Of a stretch of DNA of 64,000 bases, positions 1 through 7,715 are shown in pieces. Location of the stretch: assembly GCF_013141915.1 (NCBI RefSeq), contig NZ_SROX01000001.1, positions 1,054,001 to 1,118,000 of the forward strand, given 5' to 3'. This DNA is from Cupriavidus necator (GTDB lineage Bacteria; Pseudomonadota; Gammaproteobacteria; Burkholderiales; Burkholderiaceae). The notes under the pieces were generated by a model. It did no database searches. It was not told where the DNA came from and was given only the letters and a program-made list of their open reading frames with translations. A program made the translations under genes and the position numbers. Every line of letters begins with the position of its first letter. The stretch's first letter is position 1.

Positions 1-1036
1 GTCCGTTCTGCGCCTGCAGCACGCGGTAGGTCTGGCCCTTCAGCACATGGTCGTCCATGCGCTTGCCTTCCTCGTAGCGGCCTTTCAGGCCGGTACTGTA
101 GAAGGTCGCGGCGTTGCTGGACTCGTCGGCGCCGAACAGGTCGATGGTGACGCTGTAGTGGAAATTCAGATAGCGCTGCAGCGTCGGCAGGTCGATCACG
201 CCCGCCGCGCGCAGCCTGGCCGGATCGTCGGTCTTCAGTTCGTTCATCACCTGGCAGGTGCGCTGGATCACGCGCGACACGCCGGACTCGCCCACGAACA
301 TGTGGTGGGCTTCCTCGGTCAGCATGAATTTGGTCGTGCGCGCCAGCGGGTCGAACGCGCTCTCGGCCAGCGCGCACAGCTGGAACTTGCCGTCGCGGTC
401 GGTGAAGTAGGTGAACATGAAGAACGACAGCCAGTCGGGCGTCTGTTCGTTGAACGCCTGCAGGATGCGCGGGTTGTCCTGCTGCCCGCTGCGGCGCTCG
501 AGCAGCGCCTCGCCTTCCTCGCGGCCGTCGCGGCCGAAATACTTGTGCAGCAGGTAGACCATGGCCCACAGGTGGCGGCCCTCTTCCACGTTCACCTGGA
601 ACAGGTTGCGCAGGTCGTACATGCTGGGCGCGGTCAGGCCGAGGTGGCGCTGCTGCTCGACCGACGCAGGCTCGGTATCGCCCTGCGTCACGATGATGCG
701 GCGCAGGTTGGCGCGGTACTCGCCGGGCACGTCCTGCCACGCGTCCTCGCCCTTGTGGTCGCCGAAGTGGATCTTGCGGTTGGCCTCGGCCGGGTTCAGG
801 AAGATGCCCCAGCGGTAGTCCGGCATCTTGACGTGGCCGAAGTGGGCCCAGCCCTGCGGGTCCACGCTGATCGCAGTGCGCAGGTAGATGTCATGCTGGT
901 GCGAGCCTTCCGGGCCCATGTCGTTCCACCAGCTCAGGTAGTTGGGCTGCCATTGCTCGAGCGCGCGCTGCAGGGTGCGGTCTTCGCTGAGGTTGACGTT
1001 GTTGGGGATCTTGTCGCTGTAGTTGATGCCGGACAT
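1..1036 (-). CDS. boxB: Benzoyl-CoA 2,3-epoxidase oxygenase subunit BoxB (3' end cut by window edge)
   Basis: BoxB is the di-iron oxygenase that, with the reductase BoxA, epoxidises benzoyl-CoA to its 2,3-epoxide in the aerobic box pathway. The visible 345 residues begin MSGINYSDKIPNNVNL and run off the left edge, so the C-terminus is missing. Two carboxylate/histidine pairs expected of the di-iron site are visible: EEGRH at residues 151-155 and EEAHH at 241-245. The ATG at 1036 follows a GGAGACC ribosome-binding site. It lies 47 bases downstream of boxC in the same direction, so the two are probably co-transcribed; boxA is not in the window. The identification rests on remembered family sequence and gene context and is strong. 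Confidence 0.93.
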   Translation of the reverse strand, partial: MSGINYSDKIPNNVNLSEDRTLQRALEQWQPNYLSWWNDMGPEGSHQHDIYLRTAISVDPQGWAHFGHVKMPDYRWGIFLNPAEANRKIHFGDHKGEDAWQDVPGEYRANLRRIIVTQGDTEPASVEQQRHLGLTAPSMYDLRNLFQVNVEEGRHLWAMVYLLHKYFGRDGREEGEALLERRSGQQDNPRILQAFNEQTPDWLSFFMFTYFTDRDGKFQLCALAESAFDPLARTTKFMLTEEAHHMFVGESGVSRVIQRTCQVMNELKTDDPARLRAAGVIDLPTLQRYLNFHYSVTIDLFGADESSNAATFYSTGLKGRYEEGKRMDDHVLKGQTYRVLQAQNG

Positions 1037-1083
1037 GGTGGTCTCCGTGGTGCGGGCGATTCGGTATGCGTTCAGGGGGGCGG

Positions 1084-2742
1084 TCAGACCCGGTTCCAGT
1101 CGAAGGCGGCCTTGTCGCCCTTGCCGTAGACTTTCAGGGCGCCCTTGTCGCCGACCGCGTTGGGGCGCTGGAAGATCCAGTTCTGCCACGCGGTCAGGCG
1201 GCCGAAGATGCGGGTGAACATGTTTTCCTGGCCGTTGAAGCGCAGGTTGGCTTCCATGCCGGTCAAGGCATCGGGCGACATCGCCACGCGCTCTTCCAGC
1301 GCGATGCGCACTTCGTCGGCCCAGTCGATGTCATCCGGGTTGGCGGTGACCAGGCCCAGTGCGTAGGCGGCGTCGGCGTCGAGCGGCTGGCCTGCCCTGG
1401 CGCGTACCGCGTCCAGCGCGGGCTGCTCGTCGTAGAAGCGGCGGCCCAGGCGGCTCTGGCCGGTGGCCATCGGGTACAGGCCGAAGTTGACGTCGGCTAC
1501 GGTGATCTTCGGCGCGCGCGCCTCGTCGTCGGGCAGCGCCAGGTGGTAGCTGCGGTCGCAGGCCAGCGCCAGCTCCAGGAAGGTGCCGGCAAAGCATGAC
1601 TGCGGCTCGATCAGCGCGAACAGGCTGCGCGACGACACGTCCAGGCGGCTCAGCGTGCGGCGCAGCAGGCCGATGGTTTCGCGCACGAGCCAGTGGTCCT
1701 GGTGCGCCAGCAGCGTGGCGTCGTTGGCGAGCACCGCGGCGGCGTCGCCTGCGGTCTTGATCAGCCAGGTGCCGATTTCCAGCTCATTGGTGCGCATCGA
1801 CAGGATCGCGTCTTCCAGCTCGCGCGCCAGTTGCAGCGGGTACCAGGCGGCGCCGGCAGCGACGATCGCTTCAATGTCTTGCGGCTGCGCACCGGTGGGC
1901 GCGTTCACCGTGAAGGTGGCGGTGCGGCCGCCGCGGTCGATTTCGACCGTGACATACGTATAGCGCAGCGCATCGGCCTCGATGGTGCGCGCGATCGGCA
2001 CGAGCGCCACGCCCTGCGCATCGGCCGGACGGTCGCTCTGCGCGGCCAGCGCCAGCGCGCGTTCCCGGACCTTCTGCGCGAACACCGCGGGCTTGGCGAT
2101 ATCGTCGACCAGGCGCCAGTCCTTGGCGCGCTGGCCGCGCACGCCTTCGGTGGTGGTGCAGAAGATGTCGGCGAGGTCATGACGCACATGGCGCTTGTCG
2201 GTCACGCGGGTCAGGCCGCCGGTGCCCGGCAGCACGCCCAGCAGCGGCACTTCCGGCAGGCTGACGGCCGACGAGCGGTCGTCCACCAGCAGGATCTCGT
2301 CGCAGGCCAGCGCCAGTTCATAGCCGCCGCCGGCGCAGGCGCCATTGACCGCGGCCAGGAACTTCAGGCCGCTGTGCGCCGACGAATCCTCGATGCCGTT
2401 GCGGGTCTCGTTGGTGAACTTGCAGAAGTTGACCTTCCACGCATGGCTGCTGACGCCGAGCATGAAGATATTGGCGCCGGAGCAGAACACCTTGTCCTTG
2501 CCGCTGGTGACGACCACGGTGCGCACTTCCGGATGCTCGAAACGGACGCGGTTGAGTGCGTCGTTCAGTTCGATATCGACGCCGAGGTCGTAGCTGTTGA
2601 GCTTGAGCTTGTAGCCGGGGCGCAGGCCGGCGTTCTCGTCGATGTCCACCGCCAGCGTGGCGACGGGACCGTCGAAGGCCAGCTTCAGGTGCTTGTATTG
2701 GGAAGGATCGGTCTGGTAGTCGACACGGGGGGCGGTGGTCAC
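1084..2742 (-). CDS. boxC: 2,3-epoxybenzoyl-CoA dihydrolase BoxC
   Basis: BoxC hydrolyses the ring of 2,3-epoxybenzoyl-CoA to 3,4-dehydroadipyl-CoA semialdehyde and formate. The 552-residue product has a crotonase-type N-terminal half with GACAGGGYELALACDE and a second degenerate crotonase-like half containing GTFLELALACDRSYHL, as expected for the family (about 550 residues). I chose the GTG at 2742, which reads VTTAPRVDYQTDPSQYKH and follows a GAGGAG ribosome-binding site; an open frame continues upstream to 2832, but it would cover the promoter and operators. The gene follows boxR and precedes boxB on the same strand, and has its own promoter between 2803 and 2832. Confidence 0.95.
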   Translation of the reverse strand: MTTAPRVDYQTDPSQYKHLKLAFDGPVATLAVDIDENAGLRPGYKLKLNSYDLGVDIELNDALNRVRFEHPEVRTVVVTSGKDKVFCSGANIFMLGVSSHAWKVNFCKFTNETRNGIEDSSAHSGLKFLAAVNGACAGGGYELALACDEILLVDDRSSAVSLPEVPLLGVLPGTGGLTRVTDKRHVRHDLADIFCTTTEGVRGQRAKDWRLVDDIAKPAVFAQKVRERALALAAQSDRPADAQGVALVPIARTIEADALRYTYVTVEIDRGGRTATFTVNAPTGAQPQDIEAIVAAGAAWYPLQLARELEDAILSMRTNELEIGTWLIKTAGDAAAVLANDATLLAHQDHWLVRETIGLLRRTLSRLDVSSRSLFALIEPQSCFAGTFLELALACDRSYHLALPDDEARAPKITVADVNFGLYPMATGQSRLGRRFYDEQPALDAVRARAGQPLDADAAYALGLVTANPDDIDWADEVRIALEERVAMSPDALTGMEANLRFNGQENMFTRIFGRLTAWQNWIFQRPNAVGDKGALKVYGKGDKAAFDWNRV

Positions 2743-2764
2743 GGCGTGGTCTCCTCGGCGGAAC

Positions 2765-2778
2765 TGCACTATCGTGCA
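2765..2778. promoter_or_regulatory. Candidate BoxR operator 1 (TGCA-N6-TGCA)
   Basis: TGCACTATCGTGCA has perfect arms TGCAC/GTGCA around TATC. It lies between the boxC -10 and start codon, where a bound repressor would block transcription. BzdR/BoxR-type regulators are known to use TGCA-containing operators. Confidence 0.6.
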
Positions 2779-2802
2779 TGAACTGGAATCTGGCTTGAAA
2801 GA

Positions 2803-2832
2803 ACTATAGTTCATCATGCAGATTTCGCGCAA
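2803..2832 (-). promoter_or_regulatory. Predicted sigma-70 promoter of boxC-boxB
   Basis: On the minus strand, TTGCGC (2832-2827) and TATAGT (2808-2803) are separated by 18 bases. The -10 lies inside the perfect palindrome GAACTATAGTTC (2801-2812). BoxR-like operators lie immediately upstream (2832-2845) and between the promoter and the boxC start (2765-2778). This is inferred from sequence only. Confidence 0.55.
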
Positions 2833-2845
2833 GCATTATTGTGCA
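2832..2845. promoter_or_regulatory. Candidate BoxR operator 2 (TGCA-N6-TGCT)
   Basis: Read on the minus strand this is TGCACAATAATGCT. Thirteen consecutive bases are identical to the operator at 3895-3907 in the divergent boxR control region, in inverted orientation. It abuts the predicted boxC -35. Confidence 0.65.
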
Positions 2846-2902
2846 GATTTCAGAAGATGTGATCAGCCGTGCTCCCCGCGTCGGCTGATTGCGCCAGACC
2901 CA

Positions 2903-3865
2903 TCACAACGGCATCCGCAATGCCTGCCGCACCAGTTCGCGCAGGGCGGCAAAAGTGGGCTCGAGCGGCTGCGCGCTGGTGTCCAGCGCGAACTCGGCCT
3001 TGGAATAGAAAGCGGCGCGGCCCGCCAGGATGTGCCGCAGGTCTTCCATGGCTTCCTTGCTGGCCGCCATCGGGCGGAAGTCACCCTGCGCCCGCACCCG
3101 TTCCATATGGTCTTCCGGCTCGGCCCGCAACCAGACCGTGGTGCAGTGGGCCAGCAGCAGGTTGAAGGTGGCCGGGTCCGAAACCAGGCCGCCGGGGGTG
3201 GCAATCACGGCCTCGGGATAGATCTGGATGGCCTCCTCCAGCGCGCGCCGCTCGTAGCGGCGATACGCATTCATGCCGTACAGGCCCTGGATCTCGGAAA
3301 TACTGCAGCCGGCGAATTTCTCGATCTCGCGGCTCAGTTCGACAAAGGGAAAATCGAGATCCTCGGCCAGCATGCCGCCCAGCGTAGTCTTGCCGGCGCC
3401 GCGCAATCCGATCAGCGCCACGCGCGGGCTGCGCGCCGCCTGCGCCGCATTCTCGCCTCCGGTGCCCAGCATCTCGCCCACGGCAATGCGTACGCGCCGC
3501 AGCGTGGCTTCGTCGCGGTGCTCCAGCAGTTCGCGCAACAGGATCCATTCCGGCGACGACGTGGTGACGTCGCCCAGCAGCCCGGCCAGCGAGCACTGCA
3601 GCGCATCGGCAACGTGCTGCAGCACCAGGATCGAGGCGTTGCCGGAACCGTATTCGAGGTTGGCGAGGTGACGCTCGGAGACGCCAGCCGCCTGCGCGGT
3701 GGCCTTGCGGGTCAGCCCGCGGCAAGCACGGAGTTCGCGCACACGCTCGCCCAGGGAAACCAGAAAGGGATTTTTATCGTGCCCGTTCACGGCGCCGTTG
3801 TCTGAACCATGCTGCAGTTCCGCCTCCGGGGTTAACCCAGGCTCATGCAATATAGTGCTTGACAT
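2903..3865 (-). CDS. boxR: BoxR/BzdR-type regulator: XRE helix-turn-helix fused to a shikimate-kinase-like domain
   Basis: The 320-residue protein has a Cro/C1 helix-turn-helix at about residues 38-97 (LGERVRELRACRGLTRKATA) and a shikimate-kinase-like domain with a Walker A motif GLRGAGKTT at 153-161. This is the architecture of BzdR and BoxR, repressors that sense benzoyl-CoA through the kinase-like domain and release their operators. The ATG at 3865 follows GGAGA. It is divergent from the DUF4863/boxD/ligase arm and upstream of boxCB on the same strand, so it is well placed to control both. One TGCA-N6-TGCT site overlaps its first codons. Confidence 0.93.
   Translation of the reverse strand: MSSTILHEPGLTPEAELQHGSDNGAVNGHDKNPFLVSLGERVRELRACRGLTRKATAQAAGVSERHLANLEYGSGNASILVLQHVADALQCSLAGLLGDVTTSSPEWILLRELLEHRDEATLRRVRIAVGEMLGTGGENAAQAARSPRVALIGLRGAGKTTLGGMLAEDLDFPFVELSREIEKFAGCSISEIQGLYGMNAYRRYERRALEEAIQIYPEAVIATPGGLVSDPATFNLLLAHCTTVWLRAEPEDHMERVRAQGDFRPMAASKEAMEDLRHILAGRAAFYSKAEFALDTSAQPLEPTFAALRELVRQALRMPL
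3846..3859. promoter_or_regulatory. Candidate BoxR operator 3 (TGCA-N6-TGCT)
   Basis: TGCAATATAGTGCT overlaps by one base the -35 hexamer (TTGACA, 3859-3864) of the plus-strand promoter and lies inside the 5' end of boxR. It has the same TGCA-N6-TGCW layout as the other sites. Confidence 0.5.
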
Positions 3866-3887
3866 GATTTCTCCGTGGCTCTATTTT
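3859..3887 (+). promoter_or_regulatory. Predicted sigma-70 promoter of the DUF4863-boxD-ligase-transporter arm
   Basis: TTGACA (3859-3864) and TATTTT (3882-3887) are spaced by 17 bases. The TGCACAATAATGCA operator begins eight bases downstream, over the expected start site. The promoter overlaps the boxR start codon region. Confidence 0.65.
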
Positions 3888-3894
3888 TCATACA

Positions 3895-3908
3895 TGCACA
3901 ATAATGCA
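3895..3908. promoter_or_regulatory. Candidate BoxR operator 4, shared by the divergent promoters
   Basis: TGCACAATAATGCA covers the likely start of the plus-strand transcript and the -10 (TATTGT, minus strand 3903-3898) of the predicted boxR promoter. A single bound dimer could repress both directions. Confidence 0.65.
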
Positions 3909-3926
3909 TGATGCCAGTGATGGCAA
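3898..3926 (-). promoter_or_regulatory. Predicted sigma-70 promoter of boxR
   Basis: On the minus strand TTGCCA (3926-3921) and TATTGT (3903-3898) are spaced by 17 bases, followed 32 bases later by the boxR start codon. The -10 sits inside operator 4, which suggests autoregulation. Confidence 0.5.
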
Positions 3927-3955
3927 CTGGCGAATCAGACGGAGCCCCTTTTCAT

Positions 3956-4420
3956 ATGTCCCCCACTGAATTCCGCAGCCAGATCGCGCATCTCACCGCG
4001 CAACTGGCCGGCCGCCCGCTCGATGCCGCGCTCGATGCCTGGCTCAATGCCGAACATGGCCCCGGCAGCCCTACTTACCAGCAACTGAAGGCGTCATGCC
4101 AGGCCGGCGTGGCCGAAGGCTGGCTGTGCGACCGCGGAGGCGGCGGCATTCGCTACGGCCGCATCTTCAAGCCCGCCGACGACCTGCACGGCTTTTCGGT
4201 CGACGTGGTCGACATGCAGGATGTGGCCGGTCCGCACCACACCCACCCCGAGGGCGAGATCGACCTGATCATGCCGCTCGAAGGCGAGGCGCAGTTCGAC
4301 GGCCGCCCGGCCGGCTGGCTGGTGTGCCCGCCCGGCAGCGCCCATCGCCCTACCGTCAGCAACGGCCGCGCGCTGGTGCTTTACCTGCTGCCGCAAGGCC
4401 GCATCGACTTCACGCGCTGA
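3956..4420 (+). CDS. DUF4863 family protein (cupin-like), box cluster
   Basis: The 154-residue protein (start MSPTEFRSQIAHL) has the look of DUF4863 proteins, a cupin-like fold with a His-rich PHHTHPEGEIDL segment and a later CPPGSAHRP segment that could bind metal. The family includes 4-hydroxylaminobenzoate lyase (PnbB), and its members recur in box clusters, but the role here is not established. I chose the ATG at 3956 behind GGAG; the frame extends to 3908, which would place translation across the operator. It is the first gene of the plus-strand arm, 9 bases before boxD. Confidence 0.8.
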   Translation: MSPTEFRSQIAHLTAQLAGRPLDAALDAWLNAEHGPGSPTYQQLKASCQAGVAEGWLCDRGGGGIRYGRIFKPADDLHGFSVDVVDMQDVAGPHHTHPEGEIDLIMPLEGEAQFDGRPAGWLVCPPGSAHRPTVSNGRALVLYLLPQGRIDFTR

Positions 4421-4429
4421 GATTCCCCA

Positions 4430-5977
4430 ATGACTGAACTCCTTTCCAATTACCTTGGCGGCACCTGGCAACGCGGCAGCGGTGCCGGCACCGCACTGTT
4501 CGATCCGGTGCTGGGTGACGAACTGGTGCGCGTCGACGCCACCGGCCTGGACCTTGCTGCCGGCTTCGCGTTCGCCCGCGAACAAGGCGGTGCCGCGCTG
4601 CGCGCGCTGACCTACCAGCAACGCGCCGCGCTGCTGGGCGAGGTGGTCAAGGTACTGCAGGCCAATCGCGATGCGTATTACGACATCGCCACCGCCAACA
4701 GCGGCACCGTGCGCAACGACTCCGCGGTCGACATCGACGGCGGCATCTTCACGCTGGGCACTTACGCAAAGCTGGGCGACGCGCTCGGCGAGCGGCATTA
4801 CCTGCCGGACGGCGACGCGGCGCGGCTGGGCAAGGATCCGCTGTTCCAGTCGCAGCACGTGCTGGTGCCCACGCGCGGCGTGGCACTGTTCATCAATGCC
4901 TTCAATTTCCCGGCCTGGGGCCTGTGGGAGAAAGCCGCGCCGGCACTGCTGGCGGGCGTGCCGGTGATCGTCAAACCCGCTACCGCCACCGCCTGGCTGA
5001 CCCAGCGCATGGTGCGCGACGTGATCGAGGCCGGGATACTGCCGGCAGGCGCGTTGTCGGTGGTGTGCGGCAGTTCCGCTGGCCTGCTCGACGCGCTGCA
5101 GCCCTTTGATGTGGTGTCGTTCACCGGCTCGGCTGATACCGCGGCGGTGATCCGCTCGCATCCGGCCATTGCCCAGCGCTCGGTGCGCGTCAACATTGAA
5201 GCGGACAGCATCAATGCCGCCGTACTGCTGCCGCAGGATGGCCACGACAGTGCCGCCTTCGACCTGCTGGCAAAGGAAGTCGTGCGCGAGATGACGGTCA
5301 AGTCCGGCCAGAAATGCACCGCGATCCGGCGCGTGTTCGTCCCCGAGGCCGTGTACGCGCAGGCCGCCGAGGCCATCGGCGCACGGCTGGCGAAGGTGAC
5401 GGTGGGCAACCCGCGCAACGACACGGTACGCATGGGCGCACTGGTCAGCCGCGCACAGTTCGACGCCGTGCAGTCGGGCCTGACCCACCTGCGCCGTCAT
5501 GCGCAAGTGCTGCACAACGGTGCGCGCCAGCCGCTGGTCGATGCCGACGCGGCGGTGGCCTGCTGCATCGGCCCGACGCTGCTCGGCGTGGCCGATGCGG
5601 ACGCGGCCGGCGCGGTGCACGACACCGAAGTGTTCGGCCCGGTCGCCACGCTGCTGCCCTACCGCGACACGGCCCATGCGCTGGCGCTGGTGCGCCGTGG
5701 CCAGGGGTCGCTGGTGGCCTCGCTCTATGGCAGCGACGCCGGTGCGCTCGGCGCCACCGCACTGGAGCTGGCCGACAGCCATGGCCGCGTGCATGTGATT
5801 TCGCCCGACGTGGCGCAGCTGCATACCGGCCACGGCAATGTCATGCCGCAATCGCTGCACGGCGGCCCGGGTCGCGCCGGCGGCGGCGAGGAACTGGGCG
5901 GCCTGCGCGCCCTGCACTTCTATCATCGCCGCAGCGCCATCCAGGCCAGCACCGCGGTGCTCGCCACCTTCGCCTGA
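4430..5977 (+). CDS. boxD: 3,4-dehydroadipyl-CoA semialdehyde dehydrogenase BoxD
   Basis: This 515-residue aldehyde dehydrogenase oxidises 3,4-dehydroadipyl-CoA semialdehyde, the product of BoxC, to the free acid with NADP+. The catalytic cysteine is C296 in KSGQKCTA, with the general-base glutamate E257 in VNIEAD and the FTGS cofactor motif at 231-234. It resembles the PaaZ-type N-terminal ALDH domain, but without a hydratase domain. It is the second gene of the plus-strand box arm; the ligase starts 84 bases after its stop. Confidence 0.9.
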   Translation: MTELLSNYLGGTWQRGSGAGTALFDPVLGDELVRVDATGLDLAAGFAFAREQGGAALRALTYQQRAALLGEVVKVLQANRDAYYDIATANSGTVRNDSAVDIDGGIFTLGTYAKLGDALGERHYLPDGDAARLGKDPLFQSQHVLVPTRGVALFINAFNFPAWGLWEKAAPALLAGVPVIVKPATATAWLTQRMVRDVIEAGILPAGALSVVCGSSAGLLDALQPFDVVSFTGSADTAAVIRSHPAIAQRSVRVNIEADSINAAVLLPQDGHDSAAFDLLAKEVVREMTVKSGQKCTAIRRVFVPEAVYAQAAEAIGARLAKVTVGNPRNDTVRMGALVSRAQFDAVQSGLTHLRRHAQVLHNGARQPLVDADAAVACCIGPTLLGVADADAAGAVHDTEVFGPVATLLPYRDTAHALALVRRGQGSLVASLYGSDAGALGATALELADSHGRVHVISPDVAQLHTGHGNVMPQSLHGGPGRAGGGEELGGLRALHFYHRRSAIQASTAVLATFA

Positions 5978-6061
5978 CCATACCGCCCACCGCTTGCTCG
6001 CGCCGCTACATCCGCATGGCGGCGCGCGGCACACCGTACACCAGCAACGGGGAGACAACCC

Positions 6062-7666
6062 ATGAACGCCACGCCCGCAGCGCCAACCGTCCGGCCGCCC
6101 GGCACGATCTTCAACTTTGCCGCGCACCTGCTCGACTGCAACGCCGGGCGCGCCGGCAAGGTCGCCTATCTCGACGACGACGGCCAGCTCACCTACGGCG
6201 AACTGGCGCAGCAAGTGCGGCAACTGGCCGCGGCGCTGCTCGGCGCCGGCATCCGCCGCGAGGAACGCGTGCTGCTGCTGATGCACGACTGCACCGACTG
6301 GCCGGTGTGCTTCCTTGGCGCGATGTACGCCGGCATCGTCCCGGTTGCCGTCAATACCCTGCTGACCGCCGACGACTACGCCTACATGCTGCAGCACAGC
6401 CGCGCGCAGGCGGTGCTGGTGTCGGCGGCGCTGCTGCCAGTGTTGCAGGACGCGCTGGCGCGGCCCGGGCATGAGGTGCGGCAGGTGCTGGTATCGCGCG
6501 CGCAGGCAGCGCTGCCCGAGGGCATGGCTGCGCTGCAGACGGCGCTTGCCGCGCATGCGCCGCTGCAGGCGCCCGCCGCCACCGGTTGCGACGACCCCGG
6601 CTTCTGGCTCTACTCGTCCGGCTCGACCGGCCAGCCCAAGGGCGTGGTGCACAGCCACGGCAACCCCTACTGGACCGCGGCGCTCTATGCCGGGCCGGTG
6701 CTCGGCCTGCGCGAGCACGACATCTGCTTCTCCGCGGCCAAACTGTATTTCGCTTACGGGCTGGGCAACGGCCTCAGCTTTCCGCTCAGCGTCGGCGCCA
6801 CGGTGGTGCTGACGGCCGAGCGGCCCACGCCCGAGGCCACCTTCCGCCGCTGGCTGCAGCACCAGCCCACGGTGTTCTTCGGCGCGCCGACCGGATACGC
6901 CGGCCTGCTGGCGTCGCCGGCGCTGCCGGCACGCAACGAGGTGGCGCTGCGGCTGTGCTCGTCGGCCGGCGAAGCGCTGCCGGCGGAGATCGGCGAGCGT
7001 TTCACCGCGCATTTCGGCTGCGAGATCATCGACGGCATCGGTTCCACCGAGATGCTGCACATCTTCCTGTCCAACCGTCCCGGCCAGGTCCGCTACGGCA
7101 CCACCGGCTGGCCGGTGCCGGGCTACACCATCGAGTTGCGCGACGAAGACGGACGCCCCGTGCCCGACGGCGAAATCGGCGACCTGTATATCCAGGGCCC
7201 CAGCGCCGCGATGATGTACTGGGCCAACCGGGAGAAGTCGCGCGAGACCTTCCGCGGCGGCTGGACCAAGAGCGGCGACAAGTACGTGCGCAACCCGGAC
7301 GGCACCTACAGCTACGCCGGACGCAGCGACGACATGCTCAAGGTCAGCGGCATCTACGTATCGCCGTTCGAAGTCGAGGCCACGCTGGTGCAGCACCCCG
7401 CCGTACTGGAGGCCGCGGTGATCGGCGTGCCCGACCAGGACGGGCTGGTCAAGACCAAGGCCTTCGTGGTGCTGAAGGCGGGCGCGCAACTGGATGAAAG
7501 CGAGCTGAAGGCCTTCGTCAAGGAACGGCTGGCCGCCTACAAGTACCCGCGCGCGATTGCGTTCGTCGAGGCACTGCCCAAGACCGCCACCGGCAAGATC
7601 CAGCGCTTCATGCTGCGCGAACAAGAACTGCAGGCCGCCGCAGAGCGCGCCGCGGCGGTGGCGTGA
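6062..7666 (+). CDS. bclA: Benzoate-CoA ligase
   Basis: The enzyme activates benzoate to benzoyl-CoA with ATP, the entry step of the box pathway. The 534-residue product carries the ANL adenylation motif YSSGSTGQPKGVVHSH at 184-199, an acyl-substrate region with FSAAKLYFAYGLGN, the YAGRSDDMLKVSGIYVSP hinge segment and the catalytic lysine K512 in ATGKIQRFM. These segments match benzoate-CoA ligases rather than acetyl-CoA synthetases. The ATG follows GGGGAGACAACCC. 4-Hydroxybenzoate or other substituted benzoates cannot be excluded as substrates. The next gene is a likely aromatic-acid importer. Confidence 0.9.
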   Translation: MNATPAAPTVRPPGTIFNFAAHLLDCNAGRAGKVAYLDDDGQLTYGELAQQVRQLAAALLGAGIRREERVLLLMHDCTDWPVCFLGAMYAGIVPVAVNTLLTADDYAYMLQHSRAQAVLVSAALLPVLQDALARPGHEVRQVLVSRAQAALPEGMAALQTALAAHAPLQAPAATGCDDPGFWLYSSGSTGQPKGVVHSHGNPYWTAALYAGPVLGLREHDICFSAAKLYFAYGLGNGLSFPLSVGATVVLTAERPTPEATFRRWLQHQPTVFFGAPTGYAGLLASPALPARNEVALRLCSSAGEALPAEIGERFTAHFGCEIIDGIGSTEMLHIFLSNRPGQVRYGTTGWPVPGYTIELRDEDGRPVPDGEIGDLYIQGPSAAMMYWANREKSRETFRGGWTKSGDKYVRNPDGTYSYAGRSDDMLKVSGIYVSPFEVEATLVQHPAVLEAAVIGVPDQDGLVKTKAFVVLKAGAQLDESELKAFVKERLAAYKYPRAIAFVEALPKTATGKIQRFMLREQELQAAAERAAAVA

Positions 7667-7715
7667 GCGGCGACGCCGCCCGCCCCCGCCATCCCACCCA
7701 TCCCGGAGACAAACC

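Noticed and set aside
47-1129. A 360-codon plus-strand open frame at the left edge
   Set aside because: It is antisense to boxB, whose minus-strand translation matches the BoxB family throughout.
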